A stretch of 64,000 bases of DNA from Mycobacterium sp. ACS4331 (GCF_001667265.1 NZ_LZHW01000032.1:1-64000), one strand, 5' to 3'; counted from the stretch's first letter, positions 36,268 to 45,379 are shown. Made by a program: numbers and translations. Notes: generated from the sequence alone by a model not told the origin.

Positions 36268-37695
36268 GTGTACATCGAAGGCGAGTGGAGACATGCGCTG
36301 TCGGGCAGGACATTCGACAGCATCAATCCCGCCACCGGCGAATTACTCGGGGCAGTGCCCGACGGGGACCGCGACGATGCCCGGGCGGCGATCGACGCCG
36401 CCGCCGCCGCGCTCCCGGGGTGGCGCGCGAAGACGGCGTACGAGCGTGCCGATGTCCTGATCGAGGCCCACCGACTCATGCTCGAGCGCCGGGACGACCT
36501 GGCCACCCTGATGACAAGGGAGCAGGGGAAGCCGCTGCGGATGGCGCGCACCGAAGTCGGCTACGCCGCCGATTTCCTGCTCTGGTTCGCCGAGGAGGCC
36601 AAACGTGTCTACGGCGAGGTGATTCCGTCCGCCCGCGCCGATCAGCGCTTCCTGGTTCTGCAGCAGCCGGTCGGCGTGTGCGCGGCGATCACGCCGTGGA
36701 ACTATCCCATTTCGATGATCACCCGCAAGATCGCGCCGGCGCTCGCAGCGGGCTGCACATCGGTGCTCAAACCTGCCGAACAGACCCCGCTGTGCGCCAT
36801 CGCGACGTTCGGCGTCTTCGCCGACGCCGGCGTCCCGCCGGGCGTGGTGAACCTTGTGACCTGCTCAGACCCCGAGCCGGTGGCCGCCGAAATCCTCGGA
36901 GACTCCACGGTGCGCAAGATCAGCTTCACCGGCTCGACCGACGTCGGCAAGCTGATCGCGGCCCGCGCCGGTCAGACGATGAAACGGGTCTCGATGGAAC
37001 TCGGTGGCCACGCCCCATTCCTGGTGTTCGCCGACGCAGACCCGGAACACGCGGCCAAGGGTGCGGCACTGGTCAAATTCCTCAACACGGGTCAGGCCTG
37101 CATCTGCCCGAACCGGTTCATCGTCCATCGATCGATCGCCGAGCCGTTTCTGGCGACCCTGCGCGCAAGGGTGGAGAAGCTGGTGCCCGGCGACGGACTG
37201 CGCAAGGACACGACGGTGGGACCGCTGATCGACGACACCGCCATCGAGAAGATGGAGCGTCAGGTCACCGACGCCACCAGCAGGGGCGCGCAGGTGGTCC
37301 TCGGCGGAACTCGACTGCGGGGTCCGGGATTCGATGGCGGCTGCTTCTTCGCACCCACGATCCTGTCCGACGTCCGCGCGGACATGCTGATCTGCGCGGA
37401 GGAGACGTTCGGGCCGATAGCGCCCGTGATGGTGTTCGATGAGGAGGCCGAAGCGATCGAGCTGGCGAACGCGACGAGTTACGGTCTGGCCGGCTACATC
37501 TACACCCGAGACATCAGTCGCGCCATCCGGGTGGCCGAAGCACTGGACTTCGGGATGATCGGGATCAACGACATCAATCCGACCTCGGCCGCGGTCCCCT
37601 TCGGCGGAATCAAGGAGAGCGGACTGGGCCGCGAGGGCGCGCGTGCGGGACTGTCGGAGTACCTCGACACCAAGGTGTTGGGGATCGCGATATGA
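36268..37695 (+). CDS. NAD(P)-dependent aldehyde dehydrogenase
   Basis: 475 residues from GTG 36268, preceded by GAGGAAA. Catalytic residues are present: Glu244 (MELGGHAPF) and Cys278 (GQACICPNRF); NAD loop FTGSTDVGK; C-terminal PFGGIKESGLGREGA. Closest in look to succinate-semialdehyde dehydrogenases (GabD group), but substrate assignment is uncertain. In this context it would oxidise an aldehyde released by aldolase cleavage or P450 oxidation. Overlaps the downstream hotdog gene. Confidence 0.9.
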   Translation: MYIEGEWRHALSGRTFDSINPATGELLGAVPDGDRDDARAAIDAAAAALPGWRAKTAYERADVLIEAHRLMLERRDDLATLMTREQGKPLRMARTEVGYAADFLLWFAEEAKRVYGEVIPSARADQRFLVLQQPVGVCAAITPWNYPISMITRKIAPALAAGCTSVLKPAEQTPLCAIATFGVFADAGVPPGVVNLVTCSDPEPVAAEILGDSTVRKISFTGSTDVGKLIAARAGQTMKRVSMELGGHAPFLVFADADPEHAAKGAALVKFLNTGQACICPNRFIVHRSIAEPFLATLRARVEKLVPGDGLRKDTTVGPLIDDTAIEKMERQVTDATSRGAQVVLGGTRLRGPGFDGGCFFAPTILSDVRADMLICAEETFGPIAPVMVFDEEAEAIELANATSYGLAGYIYTRDISRAIRVAEALDFGMIGINDINPTSAAVPFGGIKESGLGREGARAGLSEYLDTKVLGIAI

Positions 37696-38144
37696 GCCGG
37701 GCACCAGACTATGACGCGATCAACGTCGGTGACCGGATCCCGGAGTTCGTCCGGACGACGGGCTTTGCCGAATGGAACCGCTACGCGGCGGTGAACGACG
37801 AGTTCATTCCGATCCACATGGACGACGAGGCCGGCCGCGCCGCGGGGAATGAGGGCGGAGCGTTCGGCATGGGCAACCTGAGACTGGCGTACTTGACGAA
37901 CATGCTGCGCTCCTGGATGGGCGACGACGGCGAGATCCTGTCCCTGAGCGCAAAGTACAGAAGCATGAATCAGAAGGGCGACGAGCTGCGCGCGGTCGGT
38001 GAAGTGGTCGGCAAGGAGCTCATCGACCAGCCGGAGGGCCGGATCGCGCTCGTCCACCTCAAGGTGGACGTGATCGACCAGAACGGAACCAGCACCACCC
38101 CCGGACAGGCCACGGTCGCACTTCCCGGGCCGGCCCGGGACTGA
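37692..38144 (+). CDS. MaoC-like hotdog-fold hydratase
   Basis: 150 residues, ATGA overlap with the aldehyde dehydrogenase. The segment FAEWNRYAAVNDEFIPIHMDDEAGRAAG carries the Asp and His of the hydratase-2 motif; GDELRAVGEVVGKE is the second strand pair. Likely forms a two-subunit hydratase with the protein at 35759. Last gene of the operon; converges with the phosphotransferase gene. Confidence 0.85.
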   Translation: MSRAPDYDAINVGDRIPEFVRTTGFAEWNRYAAVNDEFIPIHMDDEAGRAAGNEGGAFGMGNLRLAYLTNMLRSWMGDDGEILSLSAKYRSMNQKGDELRAVGEVVGKELIDQPEGRIALVHLKVDVIDQNGTSTTPGQATVALPGPARD

Positions 38145-38148
38145 TCCG

Positions 38149-39477
38149 CTACGTCAGGGCGGCGAGGTGGCCGATTCCGCCCGGCGCCGTCAACACCGGT
38201 TCGAGCAGCAGCATCTGGCGCATGCACCTGCGGTGCAGCAGCGAGATCAGGTTGGCATCGTGTTCAGGGCCCGCCGCTCGGACGAAATCCTCCAACACCG
38301 TGTCGCCGGCGAACCTGTCGACCGGCCGATCCCCGGTGAGCGTGGCGATGTCGTCAAGGTCCGCCGAGACGATCGCGGGGTGCAGCTCATTGACCCGATC
38401 ACAGAAGCGTGCCACCGACGCCACTGTGCCACGGTGGTACTCAGCGAGCCCTGCGGCGACGTCGAGTTCCTCGATCATGGTGGCCAATCCTCGTACCACA
38501 CCGGTGTATTCGTGCGTGGTGGACACGGGCGACGCCACGGGCTCGAGTTGGACACCGGCCTGACGGGCGATGGATTCGATGGCGTGCAACGACAGCTGGT
38601 GGAACCACTCGACATATTGCAGTATCTCGGGACGCGTCAGGTCGAGATGCAGCGCGGCCACCAGACCCAGAGGGGTGCACAGGGCGAACTTCGCGGTGTG
38701 GAACTCGATCGCTGCCACGTCCAGCGGTTCTCCGGAGACCGACTCGTAACGCGCCAGCACCCGGCTCAGGTCCCCCATCGGCTCGGTGACACCGCGCAGC
38801 CGAAGCCCCGCAAGGTCATGGGCGACGTCGCCGATATGCGCCAGTTCCACGTCGAGAAGTCCGGTGATTCTGCGGTTCTCGAACATGAACTGCCCAGAGT
38901 CACCGAGCACGAAGCTGGGCCGGCTCGCCCGGCTCGGCACGTTGCGGCGAAGCCACCCGATCGCGAATTCCAACAGAGGTTCCGGTCGTCGCTTGAAGCT
39001 GCGATAGCGGGTCACAAAGCCTTCGAAGAAGTCCAACGCCATCGCCTCACGCGTCGCAGGCACGGCCATCCCGAGGCCACCGAACGCCTGCGGGTCAATC
39101 CGGTGCACGGCCACCAGAGCGTCGACATAGTCGTCCATCACCGCGTCGATCTCACCCGGATCGGTGACGACGCCGAGATTCGATTCACCGGCCAGCCAGT
39201 CCATCACCACCACGGCGCCGTCACCGATCTCGGCATGAATGTGCGGGACCGGGATCGAATGCGCCTCCATCACCTTCAGAATCAACGCCTCACGAGCCAC
39301 GTCCATCGAGCCGAAGCCCTCGCGATCACCCCTGGCGTAGAGGCGAACGGGCCTGCCCGCACGGCTGGCGACGACAAACCACGCCGGCCGCCAGCGATGC
39401 TGCCGGTCGAAACTGCGCACCTCCCCGACATTGGCGGTCACCCAGTCCCGGACGATGTCGTCAAGCGGGTGCGTCAA
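38149..39477 (-). CDS. APH/ACAD10-type phosphotransferase-like protein, degenerate active site
   Basis: 442 residues from TTG 39477 (overlapping the SDR stop). The aminoglycoside-phosphotransferase fold is recognisable (VVVMDWLAGESN, TGLLDVELAHIGDVAHDLAGLRLR). The catalytic loop, normally HGDxxxxN, reads VLGDSGQFMF: the His and the Mg-binding Asn are replaced while the Asp remains. The DVE motif stands for DxD/DWE. ACAD10-type kinases phosphorylate 4-hydroxyacyl-CoAs; this copy may be weakly active or a binding protein. It has a long C-terminal helical region of about 130 residues. Second gene of the SDR operon. Confidence 0.8.
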   Translation of the reverse strand: MTHPLDDIVRDWVTANVGEVRSFDRQHRWRPAWFVVASRAGRPVRLYARGDREGFGSMDVAREALILKVMEAHSIPVPHIHAEIGDGAVVVMDWLAGESNLGVVTDPGEIDAVMDDYVDALVAVHRIDPQAFGGLGMAVPATREAMALDFFEGFVTRYRSFKRRPEPLLEFAIGWLRRNVPSRASRPSFVLGDSGQFMFENRRITGLLDVELAHIGDVAHDLAGLRLRGVTEPMGDLSRVLARYESVSGEPLDVAAIEFHTAKFALCTPLGLVAALHLDLTRPEILQYVEWFHQLSLHAIESIARQAGVQLEPVASPVSTTHEYTGVVRGLATMIEELDVAAGLAEYHRGTVASVARFCDRVNELHPAIVSADLDDIATLTGDRPVDRFAGDTVLEDFVRAAGPEHDANLISLLHRRCMRQMLLLEPVLTAPGGIGHLAALT

Positions 39478-40271
39478 CGGTCGAAAACCCCCGGCGACTT
39501 CGAGTAGTCGACCGTGGACAGCTCAGTCATCCCACCGTCGATGTGCAGCACGGTTCCTGTCACGAACGCCGCATCCGCGCTGGCCAGGAATGCCACCGCC
39601 GGTGCGATCTCAGTGTCGGGGTCCGCCCCCCTTCTCATCGGCGATGCCTCCGCCGTCCTGGTGTAGTTGTCCCACTCCGTGCCGATCATGTCCCGCTGCA
39701 CGTCCGTCAGCGCGAACGGGCACACCGCGTTGACCCGGATTCCCTGCGCCGCCCACTCGTTCGCCGCCACCTTCGTGAGCGCACCGATGGCTCCCTTGGC
39801 CGCCGAATACGGTCCGGTGTAGGCGATCCCCGCAAGTGCCGATCCCGAGACGAAGTTGATCACCGAGGCGCCGCCGGCCGCCTTGAGGAAGGGATGCGCG
39901 ATCTGCATGAAGCGGAAGGTCGCCTTCGGGCCGGTCGCTTCGGACAACTCCCAATCCTTGTCGGAGACCAGTTCGAGCGCCTTGGGCATCGCGAAGTACT
40001 GCGCCGCGTTGACCAGCACATGCAGCACCCCGCCTGCGGCCGCCTGTTCCACCGCACCGGCGATCTCCTCGCGTTTGGCGACATTCGCCTTCACGAAGCC
40101 CGCCGTGCCGCCCGCCTGCTCGATGAGTCCGATGCATTCCGCGGCCCTGTCCTCGTTCAGGTCGACAATGGTGACGCGTGCGCCCTCGGATGCCAACCGC
40201 CGGGAGATCGCCCGGCCGAGTCCCTGAGCACCTCCGGTCACCAATGCGTTGTGGTTGTCGAGGCGGCCCAT
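39474..40271 (-). CDS. SDR family oxidoreductase
   Basis: 265 residues; ATG 40271 has GGGAGGATCGT before it, and the frame upstream of this crosses the ferredoxin gene antisense. TGGAQGLG cofactor motif, NAAQYF where NNAG is usual, Ser (FVSGSALAG), Tyr/Lys (YSAAKGA) and IDGGMTE near the C-terminus. Classical dehydrogenase. Divergent from the ferredoxin/ACAD operon across the operator at 40287. Confidence 0.9.
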   Translation of the reverse strand: MGRLDNHNALVTGGAQGLGRAISRRLASEGARVTIVDLNEDRAAECIGLIEQAGGTAGFVKANVAKREEIAGAVEQAAAGGVLHVLVNAAQYFAMPKALELVSDKDWELSEATGPKATFRFMQIAHPFLKAAGGASVINFVSGSALAGIAYTGPYSAAKGAIGALTKVAANEWAAQGIRVNAVCPFALTDVQRDMIGTEWDNYTRTAEASPMRRGADPDTEIAPAVAFLASADAAFVTGTVLHIDGGMTELSTVDYSKSPGVFDR

Positions 40272-40286
40272 ACGATCCTCCCGGCG

Positions 40287-40309
40287 TAACAGTTGAACAG
40301 ATATCGTTC
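40287..40309. promoter_or_regulatory. Candidate operator TAACA-N13-CGTTC
   Basis: Imperfect palindrome (minus strand GAACG-N13-TGTTA) between the SDR and ferredoxin genes. A TATCAT hexamer at 40310-40315, eight bases before the ATG at 40324, may be the -10 box of the plus operon. Confidence 0.45.
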
Positions 40310-40362
40310 TATCATCCAGTATCATGACAGACCTCCGAGCCGGCGTGACGAAGGGGTACCGA

Positions 40363-40560
40363 ATGCGGGTTGAGGTGGATCGCGACCTCTGCGAGTCGAA
40401 CGCTGTCTGCGTGGGGATCGCACCCGACATCTTCGAACTCGGCGCCGACGATCTGGTCACGGTCCTCGGTGAGGACGTTCCCCCAGCGCGTAAAGAGGCT
40501 GTGCGCGAAGCAGTTACACTGTGCCCCAAGGTCGCTCTGACCCTGCACGAGAACGACTGA
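40363..40560 (+). CDS. 3Fe-4S-type ferredoxin
   Basis: 65 residues from ATG 40363 with GAAGGGG upstream, giving the standard start MRVEVDRDLCESNAVC. An ATG at 40324, eight bases after a TATCAT box, would add 13 residues and be leaderless. Three cysteines are arranged C-x5-C...C-P (CESNAVC, then LCPKVAL), the pattern of P450-associated [3Fe-4S] or [4Fe-4S] ferredoxins. It probably donates electrons to one or more of the three P450s. Followed at 8 bp by two ACADs. Confidence 0.88.
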   Translation: MRVEVDRDLCESNAVCVGIAPDIFELGADDLVTVLGEDVPPARKEAVREAVTLCPKVALTLHEND

Positions 40561-40568
40561 CCGCCGCG

Positions 40569-41621
40569 ATGTACATCGGACTCACCGAGGAACAGGACCT
40601 GCTCCGTGACACCGCGGCACGGCTCGCTGGGTCGCTGGCCTCCTCGGACCCGGGAAACATCGCGTCTGCGGAGGTGCTCGACGCTCAGTGGCAACGCATC
40701 GTCGAACTCGGACTTCCCGCGCTGCGAGCGCCGCAGACATGCGGACTCGACGCGAGTGGCGTCGAGACCGTCGTCGCACTGGAGGAACTGGCCCGTCGAC
40801 TGGCCGCCGTGCCAACCCTCGGCCAGGCGGTGCTGGCCACCGAGCTGCTGAACGCCGCAGCGGCGGACAAGGAGGTCGAGCTGGTCACCGAGGGGGCCCT
40901 GCGAATCTCCCCGGTGCTCGCAGACGACCTGTTGGACTTCGCCGACGGTACGGACTCGGGCGTCGCCATCGACGTCGCGGGTGCGAGTCACGTCCTGTTC
41001 TCGGTCCGCGAGAACGACACCCGGCGCCTGGTCTCGGCGGAGCTGGCGGCGCCTGTCACCGACAGCGTCACCGGACTGGACCTGACGCGGTCAGTGCGGG
41101 TGCTGACGGCCACGGACCTGCAGTCCCCCACGTCGATCGGTGACCCGATCTCCGCCGAGCGATGGACCCGTGTCCGCGCCACGGCCCTGACCGCCGTCAG
41201 CGCAGATATGGTCGGCGTGATGGCAGGGGCCCTGGACGATGCCGTGCGCTACGCAGGAGAGCGTGTCCAATTCGGGGTCAGAATCGGTGGCTTTCAAGCG
41301 ATTCAGCACCTGCTCGCCGACGCGCTGGTCCGGGTGGAGGGTGCACGCAGCTGCCTGTGGCACGCGGCATGGGCCGTCGACCACCTGCCTGCGGATCAGG
41401 CGCTCCTGGCCGCCCGCACCGCGAAGGCCTACGCATCAACCGCCGGCCGAGAGGTGGTCGAGACCGCCATGCAGGTGCTCGGCGGCATCTCCATCACCTG
41501 GGAACACACGGCGCATCTGCGCTTGCGGCGAATACTGCTGAACCGCAGACTCTTCGGCGACGAGAGCGAGCAGTACTCGGCCATCGCCGACATGCGGATC
41601 GCCGATCGAGAGCTCGACTGA
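40569..41621 (+). CDS. Acyl-CoA dehydrogenase, pair member 3a (short subunit)
   Basis: 350 residues from ATG 40569. N-terminal YIGLTEEQDLLRDTAARL, a degenerate middle domain, and C-terminal RVQFGVRIGGFQAIQHLLAD and VLGGISITWEHTAHLRLRR. The GSDLA loop is absent and the TWEH motif is present, as in the partner-type subunits at 12005 and 33343. Nine bases separate it from the next ACAD. Confidence 0.86.
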   Translation: MYIGLTEEQDLLRDTAARLAGSLASSDPGNIASAEVLDAQWQRIVELGLPALRAPQTCGLDASGVETVVALEELARRLAAVPTLGQAVLATELLNAAAADKEVELVTEGALRISPVLADDLLDFADGTDSGVAIDVAGASHVLFSVRENDTRRLVSAELAAPVTDSVTGLDLTRSVRVLTATDLQSPTSIGDPISAERWTRVRATALTAVSADMVGVMAGALDDAVRYAGERVQFGVRIGGFQAIQHLLADALVRVEGARSCLWHAAWAVDHLPADQALLAARTAKAYASTAGREVVETAMQVLGGISITWEHTAHLRLRRILLNRRLFGDESEQYSAIADMRIADRELD

Positions 41622-41630
41622 GCGGGGATC

Positions 41631-42770
41631 ATGGACTTCACCGATACACCCGAGGAAGCCGCATTTCGGATTCGGCTGCGCACCTGGCTCGCCCAACACG
41701 CGGCGCAGGCCGTCATCCCCGATGATCCAAGCGCCCGGGCCGATGCGGCCAATGCCTGGCACCACACGATGTACGAGGCCGGTTACATCGGGCTGTCGTT
41801 TCCCACCGAGTACGGCGGTCATGGACTCTCCCCCATCTACGAAGCGATCCTGAACGACGAACTCGGCCGCGCGGGCGCCCCACCCATCGAGGGCGTCGGT
41901 CATCTGTCGAATGCACTTCGGTTGTTCGGATCAGACCGCCAGCGCACCGAGCTGCTGCCCGGCCTGCTGTCCGGCGCGGTGCGGTGGTGCCAGGGATTCA
42001 GCGAACCGGAGGCCGGGTCGGACCTCGCCAGCCTAAAGACCAGAGCTGAGGCCGTGGAGGTGGCCGGCAACCCCATGTTCCGGGTCAACGGCCGCAAGAT
42101 CTGGACCAGTTTCGCCGCGGTCGCAGATTGGTGTTTCCTGCTGTGTCGGACCGAGCCCGATGCCGCCAAACACGACGGAATCTCGGTCCTGCTGGTGCCC
42201 ATGTCGACACCGGGCATCGAGGTGGCTCCGATCGTCAATGCGGCCCGCAACCGCGAATTCGCCGAGGTGACCTTCTCCGATGTCGACGTCCCCGCCGAGA
42301 ACCTCCTCGGCCAACGGGGCCAGGGCTGGTCGATCGCGAATCAACTGCTGGCCTACGAACGTGGGCCCAGCGACATCAACTGGATCAGTCGCCTTGCCGT
42401 CCAGCTTCGCGACCTGGAGGACGACGTCCGAACCGGTCGCCTACCCGACACACCGGCGGCACGACTGCGGCTCGGCGAGGCGTACACGGAACTGCGAGCG
42501 CTGCAGGTCAAGGTTCAACGCTCGTTGACCGATCGCCTCAACGGCGCCCTGCCTGGCGCCGAGGGCTCGGTCGACAAGCTGCTGATGGCCCGGGCCGACC
42601 AGACGTTCGGCCACACGATGATGGATCTGCGCGGGAGCGCACCGGTGCTGGCCGAGGGATTGGCGTGGGACATCTATGTGTGGTCACGGGCCGCGGGAAT
42701 CTACGGCGGCACGACACAGATCCAGCGCAACATCGTCGCTCAACGGGTTCTGGGCCTTCCAAGGCGATGA
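41631..42770 (+). CDS. Acyl-CoA dehydrogenase, pair member 3b
   Basis: 379 residues. Canonical ACAD: FPTEYGGHGLSPIYEAILNDEL, WCQGFSEPEAGSDLASLKTRAE, VNGRKIWTSFAAVADW, and GGTTQIQRNIVAQRVLGLPRR. Long partner to the subunit before it. End of the ferredoxin operon, converging with the short gene ending at 42812. Confidence 0.88.
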   Translation: MDFTDTPEEAAFRIRLRTWLAQHAAQAVIPDDPSARADAANAWHHTMYEAGYIGLSFPTEYGGHGLSPIYEAILNDELGRAGAPPIEGVGHLSNALRLFGSDRQRTELLPGLLSGAVRWCQGFSEPEAGSDLASLKTRAEAVEVAGNPMFRVNGRKIWTSFAAVADWCFLLCRTEPDAAKHDGISVLLVPMSTPGIEVAPIVNAARNREFAEVTFSDVDVPAENLLGQRGQGWSIANQLLAYERGPSDINWISRLAVQLRDLEDDVRTGRLPDTPAARLRLGEAYTELRALQVKVQRSLTDRLNGALPGAEGSVDKLLMARADQTFGHTMMDLRGSAPVLAEGLAWDIYVWSRAAGIYGGTTQIQRNIVAQRVLGLPRR

Positions 42771-42811
42771 CCGCCGCCGTCGTCGGCGCACGTGAAACGC
42801 GCCGTCGCGGA

Positions 42812-43006
42812 TCACTCGTTCCGGTAGTGCTTGAGCGCTTCCTTCATGCCCGCCAGGCGGCGCTCCATGAGTTCGTCCCCTTGTCCCGCTTCGATTCTCC
42901 TGGTCACCTCGGCGATCTCCTCGATCAGCCGCCCGGCCGCTTCACTCCGGGTGAGCAGGTCCTGGTCAACCCAGTCGTCGAGCGGAATTCGATCGGTGGG
43001 CTCCAT
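42812..43006 (-). CDS. Small helical protein, unknown function
   Basis: 64 residues from ATG 43006, preceded by GGAAAGGG; a GTG at 43015 is less likely. Charged and strongly helical: LDDWVDQDLLTRSEAAGRLIEEIAEVTRRIEAG, then ERRLAGMKEALKHYRNE. Possibly a coiled-coil or accessory subunit. No family recognised. Divergent from the amidohydrolase gene across the operator at 43041, so it belongs to the same regulated set. Confidence 0.65.
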   Translation of the reverse strand: MEPTDRIPLDDWVDQDLLTRSEAAGRLIEEIAEVTRRIEAGQGDELMERRLAGMKEALKHYRNE

Positions 43007-43040
43007 GCTCGCCACCCTTTCCAGCCAAGCTATAGTGGAT

Positions 43041-43063
43041 AGTCAGATAGGCATATATTGTTC
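43041..43063. promoter_or_regulatory. Candidate operator AGTCA-N13-TGTTC
   Basis: Minus strand GAACA-N13-TGACT, with an AT-rich core (ATATATGCC). Between the 64-residue gene and the second amidohydrolase. Confidence 0.45.
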
Positions 43064-43113
43064 CACTGTACCGCCGCGTGAAGCTTATCAGTCACCATCG
43101 AGAGGGTTCGACG

Positions 43114-44421
43114 ATGCCGCTGCAACCATCCATGAAGCTCCTGTCCGTCGACGACCACCTCATCGAACCACCGCACGTGTGGAGCGACAGACTGCCCAGG
43201 AAGTACCTGGACGCCGGGCCGCGCATCGTCGAGTTTCCCCGCGAGGGCAAGCCTCCGATGCACCAGTGGGTGTACGAGGGCCGCGCCTACCCCAACATCG
43301 GCCTCAACGCGGTCGCCGGCAAGTCGCCGGAGGAGTTCGGAGTCGATCCGGTGCGCTACGACGATATGATCCCCGGCTGCTACGACCCGAAGGCCCGGCT
43401 CGCCGACATGGACATCGACGGCGTCCACGCCATGTTGTGCTTCCCGTCGTTCCCCCGGTTCTGCGGCACCGTCTTCCTGGAGGGACAGGACAAGGATCTG
43501 GCCCTGCTCGGCGTACAGGCGTGGAACGATTTCTCGCTCGATGAGTGGTGCTCTTCCGACCCGGCCCGTTTCATCCCCATGATGATCAGCCCGCTGTGGG
43601 ACGTTCAGCTGATGGTGGCCGAGATTGAGCGCAACGCCGCCAAGGGCTGCCGAGCCGTGGGACTGCCCGACAACCCGATGAACCTCGGGCTGCCCAGCTT
43701 TCACACCCCGCATTGGGATCCCGTGTGGTCCGCCCTCGAGGAGACGAACATGACGGCCGTCATGCACTTCGGGTCAGGCGGCATGCCGCCATCCACCGCT
43801 CCCGAGGCACCGTTCGCAGTGATGGTGACGCTGATGGGAACGACCTCGATGGCGGCGGCCGTCGAACTGGTCTTCTCCCCCGTCTTTCACAAGCACCCGA
43901 ACTTGAAGGTGGCGTTCTCCGAAGGCGGCATCGGCTGGATGCCCTATCTGGTCGAGCGCGCCGACTACGTGTGGCGCAAACACAAGTACTACCAGAACAT
44001 CCACCCCACCGTCGCCCCCTCAGAACTGTTCCGGCGCAACATCTCCGGGTGCTTCATCGAGGACGAGGTCGGTGTCGCGATGCGCCACCAGATCGGCATC
44101 GACAACATCACCTGGGAGTGCGACTACCCGCACTCCGATTCGTTCTGGCCCAAGAGCCGGGCGCGCGCCGAGGAGATGCTGGCCACCGTGCCCGACGAGG
44201 ACGCCCACAAGATCGTCGAACTGAACGCTCGGCGCTGGTACGCCTTCCCGGAGGAGGGGTTCAAAGCCTCCACCGCCGACAGTGGCTGGCGGCCCAACAA
44301 TGGCGAACCGCCCGAGTATGACTACGACCTGGTGATGTCCGACCACGGCGGAGTCGGGTACGGGGCGTTCATCGAGAACCTCGCCAATCAGATGGCCAAC
44401 AAGGAACAACGGGACAACTAG
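43114..44421 (+). CDS. Amidohydrolase-2 family metal-dependent hydrolase/decarboxylase
   Basis: 435 residues from ATG 43114 (GAGAGGG upstream); an in-frame GTG at 43078 is possible. Paralogue of the gene at 4001: LLSVDDHLIEPPHVW, NIGLNAVAGK, CFPSFPRFCG, VMHFGSGGM, AFSEGGIGWMPYL and CDYPHSDSFWP line up one for one. Predicted TIM-barrel hydrolase or decarboxylase. Monocistronic. Confidence 0.87.
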   Translation: MPLQPSMKLLSVDDHLIEPPHVWSDRLPRKYLDAGPRIVEFPREGKPPMHQWVYEGRAYPNIGLNAVAGKSPEEFGVDPVRYDDMIPGCYDPKARLADMDIDGVHAMLCFPSFPRFCGTVFLEGQDKDLALLGVQAWNDFSLDEWCSSDPARFIPMMISPLWDVQLMVAEIERNAAKGCRAVGLPDNPMNLGLPSFHTPHWDPVWSALEETNMTAVMHFGSGGMPPSTAPEAPFAVMVTLMGTTSMAAAVELVFSPVFHKHPNLKVAFSEGGIGWMPYLVERADYVWRKHKYYQNIHPTVAPSELFRRNISGCFIEDEVGVAMRHQIGIDNITWECDYPHSDSFWPKSRARAEEMLATVPDEDAHKIVELNARRWYAFPEEGFKASTADSGWRPNNGEPPEYDYDLVMSDHGGVGYGAFIENLANQMANKEQRDN

Positions 44422-44437
44422 TCCCTCGGCCGGGTCG

Positions 44438-45379
44438 TCACGACGGGTGGGCCGACAGCGCCGAACGCCAGTCGTCGATCGCCACCAGCCGGCCCGAGGA
44501 CGCCAGGGTCAGGTACAGCGTGCGTTCGTCCGCACTCAGGGCGAGGTTCGTCGTCATGGGATCGTCGAGGGGCAGCGCACCGAGAAACTCCCCGGCAGCC
44601 GAGAAGGCGGTGAGCCCGCCAGCGCCCAGGGTCGCCACCAGGACCGTCCCATCGCGTGCCACGCACAACCCGTCCGCACCGCCGATGTTCAGCACACCGC
44701 CGCTGGGTACGGTGGCCAGGCCACGCCCGCGGACTACGGTTCCTGGCCCGGATACGGTGAACTCCCAGACCCGGCGGGTCCGTGTCTCGGCGACGTACAC
44801 CCGGCCACCGTCAGGTGAGATCGCCACCCCGTTGGGCATCTCGAGTGGATAGACGACCTCGTCAAGGTGACCGTCGACCGTTCCGTACAGCAACCCGGTC
44901 ATGGTCCTGGTGCGGTCTCCTGTGGTGCCCCCGTCAGTGACATAGAAGCCGCCGTCGGCGTCGACACAGATGTCGCTGGGCCGGACCAACGGAACCCGCC
45001 GCCCACCGCGGGCGACGAACTCGGTGGCCAGGGTGCTGACGGTCCCGTCGAGTCCGACGATCTGCAGCTGAGGCGTCACCGGATCCTCGGCCGCCCCGAC
45101 CGGGCGAAACAGCTGTGCGCAGCCGTCGAAGTCGTAGGGCCAGAAACCGATACCGAATGTCGAGCCGCCGTTCTGACAGACCACGAGACGACCGTCCGGA
45201 AGGAGCCCGACTCCGTTGGGTCCACCACCCACCTCGGCGACGACTTCGGTGGATCCCTCCGGCCGCACCCGGGTGATCCGTCCGGCCGCCATCTCGGAGA
45301 GCACGACGCTGCCGTCCGGGTACACGATCGGGCTTTCTGGAAACGCGAGACCTTCTGCCAGACAGCGCATGTCGATCAC
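44438..45379 (-). CDS. SMP-30/gluconolactonase family beta-propeller
   Basis: 313 residues from GTG 45379, which overlaps the upstream stop and has GGAGG before it; ATG 45370 is an alternative. Six-bladed propeller motifs with the metal ligands of the family: Glu (LAEGLAFPESPIV), Asn (GGPNGVGLLPDG and MPNGVAISPDG) and Asp (GGADGLCVARDG). Likely a lactonase, which could open a lactone made by a P450 or Baeyer-Villiger-like step. Last gene of a six-gene operon beginning with a P450. Confidence 0.85.
   Translation of the reverse strand: MIDMRCLAEGLAFPESPIVYPDGSVVLSEMAAGRITRVRPEGSTEVVAEVGGGPNGVGLLPDGRLVVCQNGGSTFGIGFWPYDFDGCAQLFRPVGAAEDPVTPQLQIVGLDGTVSTLATEFVARGGRRVPLVRPSDICVDADGGFYVTDGGTTGDRTRTMTGLLYGTVDGHLDEVVYPLEMPNGVAISPDGGRVYVAETRTRRVWEFTVSGPGTVVRGRGLATVPSGGVLNIGGADGLCVARDGTVLVATLGAGGLTAFSAAGEFLGALPLDDPMTTNLALSADERTLYLTLASSGRLVAIDDWRSALSAHPS

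Noticed and set aside
38167..39507. 446-codon plus-strand ORF opposite the phosphotransferase gene
   Set aside because: Arg/His/Gln-rich with no domain; the minus-strand gene has clear APH motifs.
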